Below are positions 48,635 to 57,035 of a stretch of DNA of 64,000 nucleotides, piece after piece (position 1 is the first letter of the stretch; each line of letters starts with the position of its first letter). The DNA is from Streptomyces sp. NBC_00377 (GTDB taxonomy: Bacteria; Actinomycetota; Actinomycetes; Streptomycetales; Streptomycetaceae), in NCBI RefSeq assembly GCF_036075115.1, contig NZ_CP107958.1, forward strand, positions 7,812,001-7,876,000, read 5' to 3'. The notes below the pieces were generated by a model that was given only the letters and a program-made list of their open reading frames with translations, had not been told where the DNA came from and made no database searches. Both the position numbers and the translations under genes were made by a program.

Positions 48635-50444
48635 AGACGGTGTCGCGCAGGGCGGCCCAGGTCGCCTTGTTGACGACGCCGTTGACCGCCAGTCCGCGGT
48701 CCGTCTGGAAACTGCTGACCGCCGTCTCCGTGTCGGCGTCGAAGTCGCCGTTCACACCCGAACCGCCCACGGCGTAACCGCGTTCGACGAGCATGCACTG
48801 CGCCTGCCGCACCCGCTTGCCGGTGTCTCCCAGGGCGGTGCGGGCCTTGCCGGCGTAGTACGTGCAGTCGGTGATCCAGGCCGGGGCGGCCGGCTCGGAC
48901 GGTGCGGTGTCGGCGGACGGGCTCGGTGTGTCGGAGGGTGGGGAGCCGACGACGGCGGAGGCCGTGGCCTCCGGCCGCCCGGCGGAGGCGGAAGCGGGCA
49001 CGGCGGTGCCGGGCGGCGGGGCGCTCTCGTCGCCGCTGACCTCGGCGCGTCCGCCGGCCGAGCCCGCGGCGGAGGCCTTGTCCCAGGCGCCGGGCGTGGC
49101 CGGCGGCATGCTCCGCCCGGACCGGGCCGTCGGCGTGACGGCCTCCGGCCGGGGCGAGGCGCCGGCCACCGAGCCGTCCGGGCGTGAGAAGACGAAGAAG
49201 CCCGCGGCGACCGCGCACAGGGCGGCACCGGCGGCGACGGCCAGCAGCCGCTTGCGGTGCGCCCCGGGCAGGGCGGCCGTCGGACGCGGGGGCGTGGGCG
49301 AGGCCGCGTCGGCGCCGGGGGAGGCGCCCAAGGACGCGGCCACCGCTGCGGCTGGCGCCGGGGCCGCCTGCCCGGGACCCGCCCCGGGAGGGGCCGCCGG
49401 CACCGGCTTCACCCGGTTGTCCGAGGGGCGCAGCCGGACCGCCCGTTCGACGGGGAGGCGATACAGCGTCTCGTACGCCCGCTGACGGGCCAGCACCCTG
49501 CCGTGCAGTGGCTCGGGCCAGCCGGACGACCCGGCCCGCGGCCCGGCGGCGTCGATGAGTTCACCGGGGGTGGGGCGCCGCTCGGGCTCCTTGGCCAGAC
49601 AGGCCGTCAGCAGCGCCCCCAGCTCGGGGTCGGCCGCCGCCACCACGCCGGTCACCTCCGGGTTGGGCTCCTCGAACGCCACCCGGTGCATCACGTCGAC
49701 ACCGGTGCCGTCGCCGAACGGGGCCCGGCCGGTCGCCGCGTAGAGCAGGGTGCCGGCCAGTGAGAACACATCGGAGGCCGTGTCGCAGTGACCCGTCCTC
49801 AGGTACTCCGGTGACATGTAGGCCGGGGTGCCGACCCGGTTGCCGGTGCCGGTGATCGCGCTGGCGTCCGCGGCCTTCGAGATGCCGAAGTCGATCACAT
49901 GAGCGCCCCGGAGCGACAGCAGCACGTTGGACGGCTTGAGGTCCCGGTGCACGATCTCCGCGGCGGCGAGGGCGGTGAGCGCCCGCCCCAGCTCCGTCAC
50001 CAGCTGCCACACGGTGGCCGGCGGCAGGGCGCCGTCCTCGCGCACCACGTCGGCCAGGTCCAGCCCCGGTATGTACTCGGTGGCCATCCACAGCAGTTGG
50101 TCGTCCCAGCCGGTGCCGCGTAATCTCGGCGCGTGCGGCGGCCCGAGCCGGGCGTGCACGTGGGCCTCGTGCACGAACCGGCGCTGGAAGCGGACGTCCT
50201 CCGCGTACTCCGGCCGGATGACCTTCACCGCGAACAGACCCGGACCGTTGTCGGCGGCGCGGGCCAGATAGACCCGTCCCATCCCGCCGCTGCCGAGCAG
50301 CGCCACCGGCACGAAGGGGCCGACCCGGGCCGGGTCGCCGACCCGCAGAGGTGCGGCCCCGGTCCGCCGGAGCGCGGCGGCCTCGTCCGACGCGGAGTCC
50401 GCGGGGCCCTCGGAGTGCGGTGGGGGCGGCAGGTGGTCGGACAC
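48633..50444 (-). CDS. Ser/Thr protein kinase with C-terminal peptidoglycan-binding domain
   Basis: A 603-aa receptor-type Hanks kinase. The kinase domain is at about 43-310 (GSGGMGRVYLA loop, Lys74, HRDLKPSN from 166, DFG 185-187, TPAYMSPEYL activation end). A Pro/Ala-rich linker and one membrane helix (about 397-418, RLLAVAAGAALCAVAAGFFVF) are followed by a Ser/Pro-rich exported spacer. The PG_binding_1-like domain (about 535-603) has CTYYAGKARTALGDTG, AQCMLVERGYAVGGSGVNGDF and AVNGVVNKATWAAL. The two Cys may form a disulfide. It probably monitors the cell wall. The GTG start follows GGGAG. Confidence 0.9.
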   Translation of the reverse strand: MSDHLPPPPHSEGPADSASDEAAALRRTGAAPLRVGDPARVGPFVPVALLGSGGMGRVYLARAADNGPGLFAVKVIRPEYAEDVRFQRRFVHEAHVHARLGPPHAPRLRGTGWDDQLLWMATEYIPGLDLADVVREDGALPPATVWQLVTELGRALTALAAAEIVHRDLKPSNVLLSLRGAHVIDFGISKAADASAITGTGNRVGTPAYMSPEYLRTGHCDTASDVFSLAGTLLYAATGRAPFGDGTGVDVMHRVAFEEPNPEVTGVVAAADPELGALLTACLAKEPERRPTPGELIDAAGPRAGSSGWPEPLHGRVLARQRAYETLYRLPVERAVRLRPSDNRVKPVPAAPPGAGPGQAAPAPAAAVAASLGASPGADAASPTPPRPTAALPGAHRKRLLAVAAGAALCAVAAGFFVFSRPDGSVAGASPRPEAVTPTARSGRSMPPATPGAWDKASAAGSAGGRAEVSGDESAPPPGTAVPASASAGRPEATASAVVGSPPSDTPSPSADTAPSEPAAPAWITDCTYYAGKARTALGDTGKRVRQAQCMLVERGYAVGGSGVNGDFDADTETAVSSFQTDRGLAVNGVVNKATWAALRDTV

Positions 50445-50482
50445 GTAGCTCCCGAAGTGATGTTCGTCGTAAGTCAGTTCGC

Positions 50483-50492
50483 CCTGTACAGG
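50483..50492. promoter_or_regulatory. Short palindrome in the kinase/hydroxylase divergent region
   Basis: CCTGTACAGG is a perfect 10-bp palindrome 39 nt upstream of the kinase start. TAGATT (minus strand, 50500-50505) nearby resembles a -10 box. The 243-bp region between the kinase and the pigment hydroxylase otherwise lacks features. Confidence 0.35.
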
Positions 50493-50687
50493 ACACCGAA
50501 TCTAGCCGAGCCACGGCCCGTGCTCAGGGTTTCCACGTTTCCGTCCGGCCGTCACGGGCCCGGGACGGCCCGCCGGCACCGCGACGCAGGCGGGTGAAGC
50601 CTGAGCCGCCGTCACCTCCGCGGGGCATGCATGAGGATCTCCGCCGTATCCGGCCGGGTCGGCGGAATCGACGCGCTGGAGGCGAGA

Positions 50688-52349
50688 GTGACGAAAGAAC
50701 GTGCCGAAGAGAGCGGCCCCCACACCCTCAGGGTCCCGGTTCTCATCGTCGGCGGCTCCCTGGTCGGCCTGGCGACCTCGTTGTTCCTGGGACGGCTGGG
50801 CGTGCCCCACGTGCTGGTGGAGCGCCACGCGGGCACCTCCCTCCACCCGAAGGGCCGCGGGAACAACGTCCGCACGATGGAGCTGTTCCGGGTGGCGGGC
50901 GTCGAGCCGGCGATCCAGAAGGCCGCGGCCACCCTGGCCGGCAACCACGGCATCCTCCAGACGCCCACCCTGGTCGGCGACGCGGGCGAGTGGCTGTTCC
51001 GGGCCATCGACTCGGGCGGCGGGCTCGCCCGCTTCAGCCCCAGTTCCTGGTGCCTGTGCAGCCAGAACGACCTCGAGCCCGTCCTCCTCGACCACGCCCG
51101 CGAACACGGCGGCGACCTGCGCTTCCACACCGAGATGATGTCGTTCGACAGCGACGACACCGGCGTCACCGCGGTGGTCAAGAGCCGTGAGACGGGGGAG
51201 CACACCACCATCCGCGCCGACTACCTCGTCGCCGCCGACGGCCCCCGCAGCCCCGTCCGCGAGCAGCTCGGCATCGGCCAGAGCGGACCCGGCGACCTGT
51301 TCCACAACGTCAGTCTGACCTTCCGCTCCCGCGGGCTCGCCGAAATCGTGGGCGACCGCCAGTTCATCGTCTGCTACCTGACCGATCCGGAAGCCGACGG
51401 CGCCCTGCTGCCGGTCGACAACCGCGAGAACTGGGTCTTCCACGCCCCCTGGCACCCCGAACACGGGGAAACCCTGGAGGAGTTCACCGACGAGCGGTGT
51501 GCCGAGCACATCCGTCGGGCGGTCGGCGTCGCCGGTCTCGACGTGGAGATCACCGGCAAGGCGCCCTGGCACGCGGCCCAGCGGGTCGCCCGCAGCTACC
51601 GGTCGGGACGTGTGTTCCTGGCCGGCGACTCGGCCCACGAGATGTCCCCCACCGGGGCCTTCGGTTCCAACACCGGTATCCAGGACGCGCACAACCTCGC
51701 CTGGAAGCTGGCCGCGGTCCTCGACGGCTGGGCGGGGGAGGAGCTGCTGGACACCTACGACGCCGAGCGTCGCCCCGTCGCCGAGGCCACCAGCGCGCGG
51801 GCCGCCGCCCGGTCGGCCGAGCACAGCCACCCCGGTTTCGCGGCCCCGCCCACCGCGGGCGGGGGCGGGCCCCAGCGCGGCATCCTCAACGTGGCCCTCG
51901 GCTACCGCTACCCGCAGGGGGCCGTCGTCGGCGCCGATCCCGAGGTCCCGGTCGTGCCCGATGGCCTCGACCTGACCGGCGGACCCGGCAGCAGGGCGCC
52001 CCACCTGTGGGTCCGGCACGGGGACCGCCGGCTCTCCACCCTCGACCTGTACGAGCGGTCCCTCGTCCTGCTCAGCGACGCCGCCGAGCCGGGCGGATGG
52101 CACGAGGCGGCCACCCGCCTCGCCGGGGAACTGGCCCTCCCGCTCCTCTCCTACCGGGTGGGCGCCGGAGCCGGGGCCGACCTGGTGCCGGAGGGCGACG
52201 TCGACTGGGCGGAGCGCCACGGCACGGCGCGCGGGGGCGCCGTACTCGTCCGCCCCGACGGGTTCGTCGCCTGGCGGTCGCAGGGTCCGCAGGCGGATGC
52301 CGAGGCGGTGCTGCGCCGGGTCCTGAAGACCGGTCTGTCCGTCTCCTGA
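50688..52349 (+). CDS. whiE-ORFVIII: FAD-dependent aromatic polyketide hydroxylase (spore-pigment type)
   Basis: A 553-aa class A flavin monooxygenase of the PgaE/RdmE/WhiE-VIII family. The FAD-binding VLIVGGSLVGLATSLFLG lies near residues 19-36, then DGPRSPVRE (DG motif) and FLAGDSAHEMSPTGAFGSNTG (GD motif). A C-terminal thioredoxin-like domain (about 430-553) is typical of these hydroxylases. It probably hydroxylates the polyketide made by the downstream minimal PKS, coupled to NAD(P)H oxidation. GGAGG precedes GTG 50688. It is separated from the other pigment genes by the surface-protein and sortase genes; in the S. coelicolor whiE locus, as I recall, it is divergent and adjacent to ORFI. 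Confidence 0.88.
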   Translation: MTKERAEESGPHTLRVPVLIVGGSLVGLATSLFLGRLGVPHVLVERHAGTSLHPKGRGNNVRTMELFRVAGVEPAIQKAAATLAGNHGILQTPTLVGDAGEWLFRAIDSGGGLARFSPSSWCLCSQNDLEPVLLDHAREHGGDLRFHTEMMSFDSDDTGVTAVVKSRETGEHTTIRADYLVAADGPRSPVREQLGIGQSGPGDLFHNVSLTFRSRGLAEIVGDRQFIVCYLTDPEADGALLPVDNRENWVFHAPWHPEHGETLEEFTDERCAEHIRRAVGVAGLDVEITGKAPWHAAQRVARSYRSGRVFLAGDSAHEMSPTGAFGSNTGIQDAHNLAWKLAAVLDGWAGEELLDTYDAERRPVAEATSARAAARSAEHSHPGFAAPPTAGGGGPQRGILNVALGYRYPQGAVVGADPEVPVVPDGLDLTGGPGSRAPHLWVRHGDRRLSTLDLYERSLVLLSDAAEPGGWHEAATRLAGELALPLLSYRVGAGAGADLVPEGDVDWAERHGTARGGAVLVRPDGFVAWRSQGPQADAEAVLRRVLKTGLSVS

Positions 52350-52483
52350 CCCGATGGGCTTCACCCGTGTGAACGCCCCGGGTGGTGCTGCGCCGCCACC
52401 CGGCTGACGGTGGATCACGTGCCGTCCGGGTCTCGCGAGCTGACGAGGTGTCGGCTGCCCGGTCGTGACGGAAGGACCATCAG

Positions 52484-53089
52484 ATGCGTTCTGCTCGCTT
52501 GATCCTGGCCACCGCGGCGGCTTCGGCCGCCCTCGCCATCGGCGCCCCGGGCGCCTACGCGGTCGGCGGTGACACGGACCACGACGACTCGTCCTACACC
52601 AAGGAGGACACCTCCTCGTACAGCTCGGAGCACGGCACGGAGGAGGACTCCTCCTACGGCAAGGAGGAGGACTCCTCCTCGGGCAAGGAAGAGCACGGCA
52701 AAGAAGAGCACGGCAAGGAGCACGGCAAGGAGCACGACTCCCCGCACGGTGGCATCCACACCGGCGGCGGCGCACTGGCCCTGACCGGCGACAGCACCGA
52801 CCGCGGCGCCGCCAAGGACCCCCGCTTCGACCCCGAGACCTACAAGGACAAGTCCGCGGAGGGCTCGGACAGCTCCCGGGAGAACGGCAACGACTCCTGG
52901 AGCGGCGGCAAGGAGGAGTCCGGCGGCGGCTGGAGCAAGGAGCACGACAAGCCCAGCGGCGGCATGCACACCGGCGGAGGCGCCCTCGCCACCCCCACGT
53001 CGACCGCCGCCGGACTCGGCCTCCTCGCCGTCGCCGGCACCGGCCTGTACGCCCTGCGCCGCAAGAAGACGGCGGGAGGCGCGGCCTGA
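52484..53089 (+). CDS. Secreted, sortase-anchored surface protein with HTGGGALA repeats
   Basis: A 201-aa protein. The signal peptide (ATAAASAALAIGAPGAYA) is cleaved near residue 26. The charged low-complexity region 30-86 is rich in Ser, Asp, Glu and Lys (KEEHGKEHGKEH). Two copies of a GG-x-HTGGGALA motif follow: 89-102 continues LTG and 159-172 continues TPT. A C-terminal hydrophobic helix (174-190) and RRKK follow. This is the cell-wall sorting layout, but the motif before the helix is LATPT rather than LPxTG or LAxTG; an LALTG occurs only in the first repeat. The downstream gene is a class F sortase, its likely partner. GGAAGGA precedes the ATG. Confidence 0.83.
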   Translation: MRSARLILATAAASAALAIGAPGAYAVGGDTDHDDSSYTKEDTSSYSSEHGTEEDSSYGKEEDSSSGKEEHGKEEHGKEHGKEHDSPHGGIHTGGGALALTGDSTDRGAAKDPRFDPETYKDKSAEGSDSSRENGNDSWSGGKEESGGGWSKEHDKPSGGMHTGGGALATPTSTAAGLGLLAVAGTGLYALRRKKTAGGAA

Positions 53090-53205
53090 CCCATGCCTGA
53101 CGCGATAGCGAAGCCGCGGCCGCCACGCATGCCCCCGCGTGGCGGCCCGGCTCGCTCCCCGTGCCCCGTCCGCTCCGCTGCCGCGCCCGAGTGAGGTGGT
53201 CCCCG

Positions 53206-53958
53206 ATGGCAGTTCCTTCTTCCGCCCCTTCTCCTTCCGACCCCGAGAAACCCACCGGCCGCGCGCCGGCGTCCCTCGAAGAGGGAAACTCCCGCACCGG
53301 CCTGATGATGATCTGCGCCGCGGCCGCGGTGCTCCTGGCGCTGAACCTGTTCGGCGCCAACGACACGTCCGGCGCCGCCAGCCCGCCGCCCGCCCCGCCC
53401 GCCGCCGGGTCGGTCCCCGCGGCCAGTGCACCGGGCGCCGGCGCCCAGCCCACCTCGGACCCGGCGGCAGGGCAGCCGGACGCCGGGGGCCCGGTCGGCA
53501 AGCACCTGCCGCGCTCCAGGCCCGTGCGGCTGCTCATCCCGAAGATCTCGGTCGACGCCCCCTTCACCGACCTCGCCATCGGCCCCGACGGCAGACTGGA
53601 ACCGCCCCCGGCCGGCGACGTCAACCTCGTCGGCTGGCACGCCAAGGGGGCCTCGCCCGGTGAGACGGGCACCGCGATCATCGCCGGGCACGTCGACACG
53701 AAGACGTCCCCCGCCGTGTTCGCGGGACTCAGCGCACTGGCGAAGGGCGACGGCTTCCAGGTCCTGCGGGCCGACGGCAGGAAGGCGTCCTTCCGGGTCG
53801 ACAGCGTCGAGATCTTCCACAAAGCGGACTTCCCCAGCGAGCGGGTGTACGGCGACAGCCGTCAGGCCCAGGTGCGGCTGATCACCTGTGCGGGCAACTA
53901 CGACCGGCAGGTCATGGACTACACGGACAACCTGGTCGTCTTCGCTCATCTCGTCTGA
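53206..53958 (+). CDS. Class F sortase
   Basis: A 250-aa membrane-anchored transpeptidase. One N-terminal helix (about 31-50, GLMMICAAAAVLLALNLFG) and a Pro/Ala-rich spacer to residue 103 lead to the sortase beta barrel. Catalytic His162 is in IIAGHVDTK and Cys228 in LITCAGNYDR. A basic residue after Cys (Arg234) may serve as the third catalytic residue. The compact domain starting RLLIPKISVDAPF is characteristic of actinobacterial class F sortases. It follows the putative substrate gene by 116 bp and sits inside the pigment locus. GAGGTGG precedes ATG 53206. Confidence 0.88.
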   Translation: MAVPSSAPSPSDPEKPTGRAPASLEEGNSRTGLMMICAAAAVLLALNLFGANDTSGAASPPPAPPAAGSVPAASAPGAGAQPTSDPAAGQPDAGGPVGKHLPRSRPVRLLIPKISVDAPFTDLAIGPDGRLEPPPAGDVNLVGWHAKGASPGETGTAIIAGHVDTKTSPAVFAGLSALAKGDGFQVLRADGRKASFRVDSVEIFHKADFPSERVYGDSRQAQVRLITCAGNYDRQVMDYTDNLVVFAHLV

Positions 53959-54094
53959 CGGCAGGCGGCCAGTCACCCACGTAGTTCATCCGAGTCGCGC
54001 GCTTGCGGGGACGGGCACAGGATCGAGGAATGCTGACGTCGCATCACCGCGGCCGGCGTTCACCCACCCCCTCCGCGAAGGAGATGTGCGCAGG

Positions 54095-55255
54095 ATGACC
54101 ACCACGTCCGAACGTGTTGCAGGTTCGCGGGCGCGACAGGCGTCGCAACGTGTCTCCCAGTCCGTGTTCGACGGTTCCCGGCTCCGAGTCGTCCTGCTGG
54201 TCGACGTCTACGACGGCGCCCAGCAGCAGTTCCTCGAGGCGTACGAGCAGCTCTGCAACCAGGTCGCGTCCGTCCCCGGACACGTCAGCGACCAGCTGTG
54301 CCAGTCGATCGAGAACCCCTCCCAGTGGCTCATCACCAGTGAATGGGAGAGCGCCCCGCCGTTCCTCGCCTGGGTCAACAGCGAGGAGCACGTGGCGATG
54401 GTCGAGCCGCTGCACAGCTGTGTACGCGACACCCGCTCGCTGCGCTTCCACGTCGTCCGCGAGACCGGCGGCCCGGCGGAGAGCACCGAGCAGGGCAAGC
54501 GCCGGCTCCAGACGTCGCCCAGGATCGGCGACGGGGTGATCCGGCACGCGCTCACCTTCACCGTCAAGCCGGGCAGCGAGGAGATCGTCGCCAAGATCCT
54601 CGCCGACTACGCCTCGCCCGAGCCGAAGGTCGACGACACCACCCGGCTGTGCCGCACCTCGCTGTTCATGCACGGCAACCGGGTGGTGCGGGCCATCGAG
54701 GTGCGGGGCGACCTGCTCTCCGCGCTGCGCCACGTCTCCCGGCAGCCCGAGGTGCGGGCCGTCGAGGAGGCCATCAACCCCCATCTGGAGCAGGACCGGG
54801 ACCTCAACGACCCCGAGTCCGCGCGGGTCTTCTTCACCCGGGCCGCGCTGCCGGCCGTCCACCACGTGACGGCGGAGCGGCAGGACGCGCAGGCCGAGCG
54901 GTACGCCCTGCACTACCCGGCGCGGCCCGACCGCGGCATGAAGCTGGCCGAGCTCCTGGCCCGCCAGGACGAGGCGGCGGCGGACGACCCGCGCAGCCCG
55001 GTCCTGCGCAGCACGATCTTCCAGCGCGACGACGTCGTTGTACGGCTGATCGACGTGCGCGGCGGGCTCGAGGCCGCCGACCCCGTGCAGGCCCTCGGTC
55101 TTTCCGACCCCGGACAGGTGGCCGAACTGACGACGCTCCAGGACGACGCCGACGCCGACGCGGACGCGTCCGCGCCGAAGGACCGCCGTCTCGCGCGCTT
55201 CCTCGAACTGGCGCGCATGGATCTCGTCACCGACCGCCGGTCGCCCGACGCCTGA
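54095..55255 (+). CDS. whiE-ORFI: Spore-pigment ORFI: antibiotic-biosynthesis monooxygenase plus SchA/CurD-like domains
   Basis: A 386-aa protein. The N-terminal ABM-like ferredoxin fold (about 28-125: LRVVLLVDVYDGAQQQFLEAYEQL, WLITSEWESAPPFLAWVNS) is followed by two SchA/CurD-like segments (about 150-250 and 260-345) that share the pattern RSTIF/RTSLF-x-VVRxIxVRG. Homologues occur first in spore-pigment and curamycin-type clusters and are needed for the final pigment; the chemical role is uncertain. AAGGAG precedes ATG 54095. It opens the run of pigment genes after the sortase. Confidence 0.88.
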   Translation: MTTTSERVAGSRARQASQRVSQSVFDGSRLRVVLLVDVYDGAQQQFLEAYEQLCNQVASVPGHVSDQLCQSIENPSQWLITSEWESAPPFLAWVNSEEHVAMVEPLHSCVRDTRSLRFHVVRETGGPAESTEQGKRRLQTSPRIGDGVIRHALTFTVKPGSEEIVAKILADYASPEPKVDDTTRLCRTSLFMHGNRVVRAIEVRGDLLSALRHVSRQPEVRAVEEAINPHLEQDRDLNDPESARVFFTRAALPAVHHVTAERQDAQAERYALHYPARPDRGMKLAELLARQDEAAADDPRSPVLRSTIFQRDDVVVRLIDVRGGLEAADPVQALGLSDPGQVAELTTLQDDADADADASAPKDRRLARFLELARMDLVTDRRSPDA

Positions 55256-55326
55256 TTCGTCATCGCGTGGGAGGGGCGGTGCCCCGCCCCTCCCGTGCCG
55301 GTGCAGTACACCATCGGAGGAACGTC

Positions 55327-55770
55327 GTGATCACTTCCCGTCACAGAATCGTGGATCTCAGCGAGGTCGAGCCCAACACCCGGCGGGGCGGCGACCTGCG
55401 CGCCATGCTCACCCCGGCCACGGTGGGCGCCACCAGCGGTTTCATGGGCCTGGCCCTCATCCAGCCCGGCGACCGCATCGGTGAGCACTACCACCCGTAC
55501 TCCGAGGAGTTCGTGTACGTCGTGTGCGGGCAGCTGGAGGTGGACCTGGACGGTGAGCCGCATCCGCTCCAGCCCGAGCAGGGGCTGCTGATCCCGCTCA
55601 ACGTGCGCCACCGCTTCCGCAACGTCGGCAAGGTGGAGGCCCGGATGGTCTTCCACCTCGGCCCGCTGGCCCCGAGCCCGCCGCTGGGCCACGTCGACAC
55701 CGAGGGGACGGAAGCCGAGCCCGCGGCGGTCGGGGCCGAGGCGGCCGGGCGAGGTCAGGTCCGGTCATGA
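55327..55770 (+). CDS. whiE-ORFII: Spore-pigment ORFII: cupin-domain protein
   Basis: A 147-aa single-domain cupin. The metal-binding motif 1 GEHYHPYSEEFVYVVCGQLEV (His-x-His, Glu) and motif 2 LIPLNVRHRFRN are intact, then an acidic Ala-rich tail. Cupins at this position in aromatic polyketide loci are thought to assist cyclisation or oxidation. GGAGG lies 6 nt before GTG 55327. Its stop overlaps the KS-alpha start (ATGA). Confidence 0.88.
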   Translation: MITSRHRIVDLSEVEPNTRRGGDLRAMLTPATVGATSGFMGLALIQPGDRIGEHYHPYSEEFVYVVCGQLEVDLDGEPHPLQPEQGLLIPLNVRHRFRNVGKVEARMVFHLGPLAPSPPLGHVDTEGTEAEPAAVGAEAAGRGQVRS

Positions 55771-57035
55771 CGCGACGAGTGGCGGTCACCGGCATAGGCA
55801 TCGTCGCCCCGGGCGGCATAGGCGTACCGGCGTTCTGGAGCCTCCTGGCGGCCGGACGCACGGCGACACGCGCCATCACGTTCTTCGACCCGGCCGGTCT
55901 GCGTTCGCGGATCGCCGCCGAGTGCGACTTCGACCCGGCGGCCCACGGGCTGGACGCGCGGGACGTGGAACGCTGCGACCGCTACATCCAGTTCGCCCTG
56001 GTCGCGGGCGACGAGGCGGTACGGGACGCCGGCCTCGACCTCGGTGCCGAGAACCCCTGGCGGGTCGGCGTCTCGCTGGGCACGGCGGTCGGCGGCACCA
56101 CCCGGCTGGAGAAGGACTACGTCCTGGTCAGCCACGGGGGGCAGCGCTGGGACGTCGATCACCGGGAAGCGGCCCCGGACCTGCACCGCGCGTTCACGCC
56201 CAGCACGCTCGCCTCGACGGTGGCGGAGCGGTTCGGGGCGCGCGGCCCGGTGCAGACCGTCTCCACGGGCTGCACCTCCGGACTCGACGCCGTCGGATAC
56301 GCCTTCCACACCGTGGAGGAGGGCCGGGCCGACATATGCATAGCCGGCGCCTCGGACTCGCCGATCTCCCCGATCACCATGGCGTGCTTCGACGCGATCA
56401 AGGCCACCTCCCCGAACAACGACGACCCGGCGCACGCCTCGCGTCCCTTCGACGCCGACCGTGACGGGTTCGTCATGGGCGAGGGCGGGGCGGTGCTCGT
56501 CCTGGAGGAGCTCGAGCACGCCCGGGCCCGCGGGGCGCACGTGTACTGCGAGCTCGGCGGGTACGCCACCTTCGGCAACGCCTACCACATGACGGGTCTG
56601 ACCAGCGACGGCCTGGAGATGGCCCGGGCCATCGAGGACGCCCTCGACCACGCCCGGGTCGACGCCGGCGCGATCGACTACGTCAACGCGCACGGGTCGG
56701 GCACCAAGCAGAACGACCGCCACGAGACCGCCGCGGTGAAACGGGTCCTGGGCCCGCACGCCTACGACACCCCGATGAGCTCCATCAAGTCGATGGTGGG
56801 TCACTCCCTCGGCGCGATCGGAGCGATCGAACTCGTCGCCTGCGTCCTGGCCCTGGCCAACCAGGTGGTACCGCCCACCGCGAACTACGAGACCCCCGAC
56901 CCCGAGTGCGACCTGGACTACGTCCCGCGCGTGGCCCGCGAGCGCAAGCTCTCCAGCGTGCTCTCGGTGGGCAGCGGGTTCGGCGGATTCCAGTCCGCGG
57001 TGGTCATGAACCGGCCGAGGGAGAAGACACGATGA
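55767..57035 (+). CDS. whiE-ORFIII: Type II PKS ketosynthase alpha subunit
   Basis: A 422-aa KS-alpha of a minimal type II polyketide synthase, which condenses malonyl-ACP units into a long poly-beta-ketone. The active-site Cys169 in VSTGCTSGLDA lies at the canonical position. The two catalytic histidines are in VNAHGSGTKQND and SMVGHSLGAIGAIE. Both start and stop overlap neighbouring genes, giving the coupled KS-alpha/KS-beta production expected for the heterodimer. Spore-pigment synthases of this family are known to make dodecaketides; chain length here is inferred from family. Confidence 0.95.
   Translation: MTRRVAVTGIGIVAPGGIGVPAFWSLLAAGRTATRAITFFDPAGLRSRIAAECDFDPAAHGLDARDVERCDRYIQFALVAGDEAVRDAGLDLGAENPWRVGVSLGTAVGGTTRLEKDYVLVSHGGQRWDVDHREAAPDLHRAFTPSTLASTVAERFGARGPVQTVSTGCTSGLDAVGYAFHTVEEGRADICIAGASDSPISPITMACFDAIKATSPNNDDPAHASRPFDADRDGFVMGEGGAVLVLEELEHARARGAHVYCELGGYATFGNAYHMTGLTSDGLEMARAIEDALDHARVDAGAIDYVNAHGSGTKQNDRHETAAVKRVLGPHAYDTPMSSIKSMVGHSLGAIGAIELVACVLALANQVVPPTANYETPDPECDLDYVPRVARERKLSSVLSVGSGFGGFQSAVVMNRPREKTR

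Noticed and set aside
50502..53822. Minus-strand frame of over 1,100 codons opposite the hydroxylase, surface-protein and sortase genes
   Set aside because: It crosses three well-supported plus-strand genes and their intergenic regions without a break, the mark of a GC-driven shadow frame. Its translation is repetitive Arg/Cys/Pro sequence.
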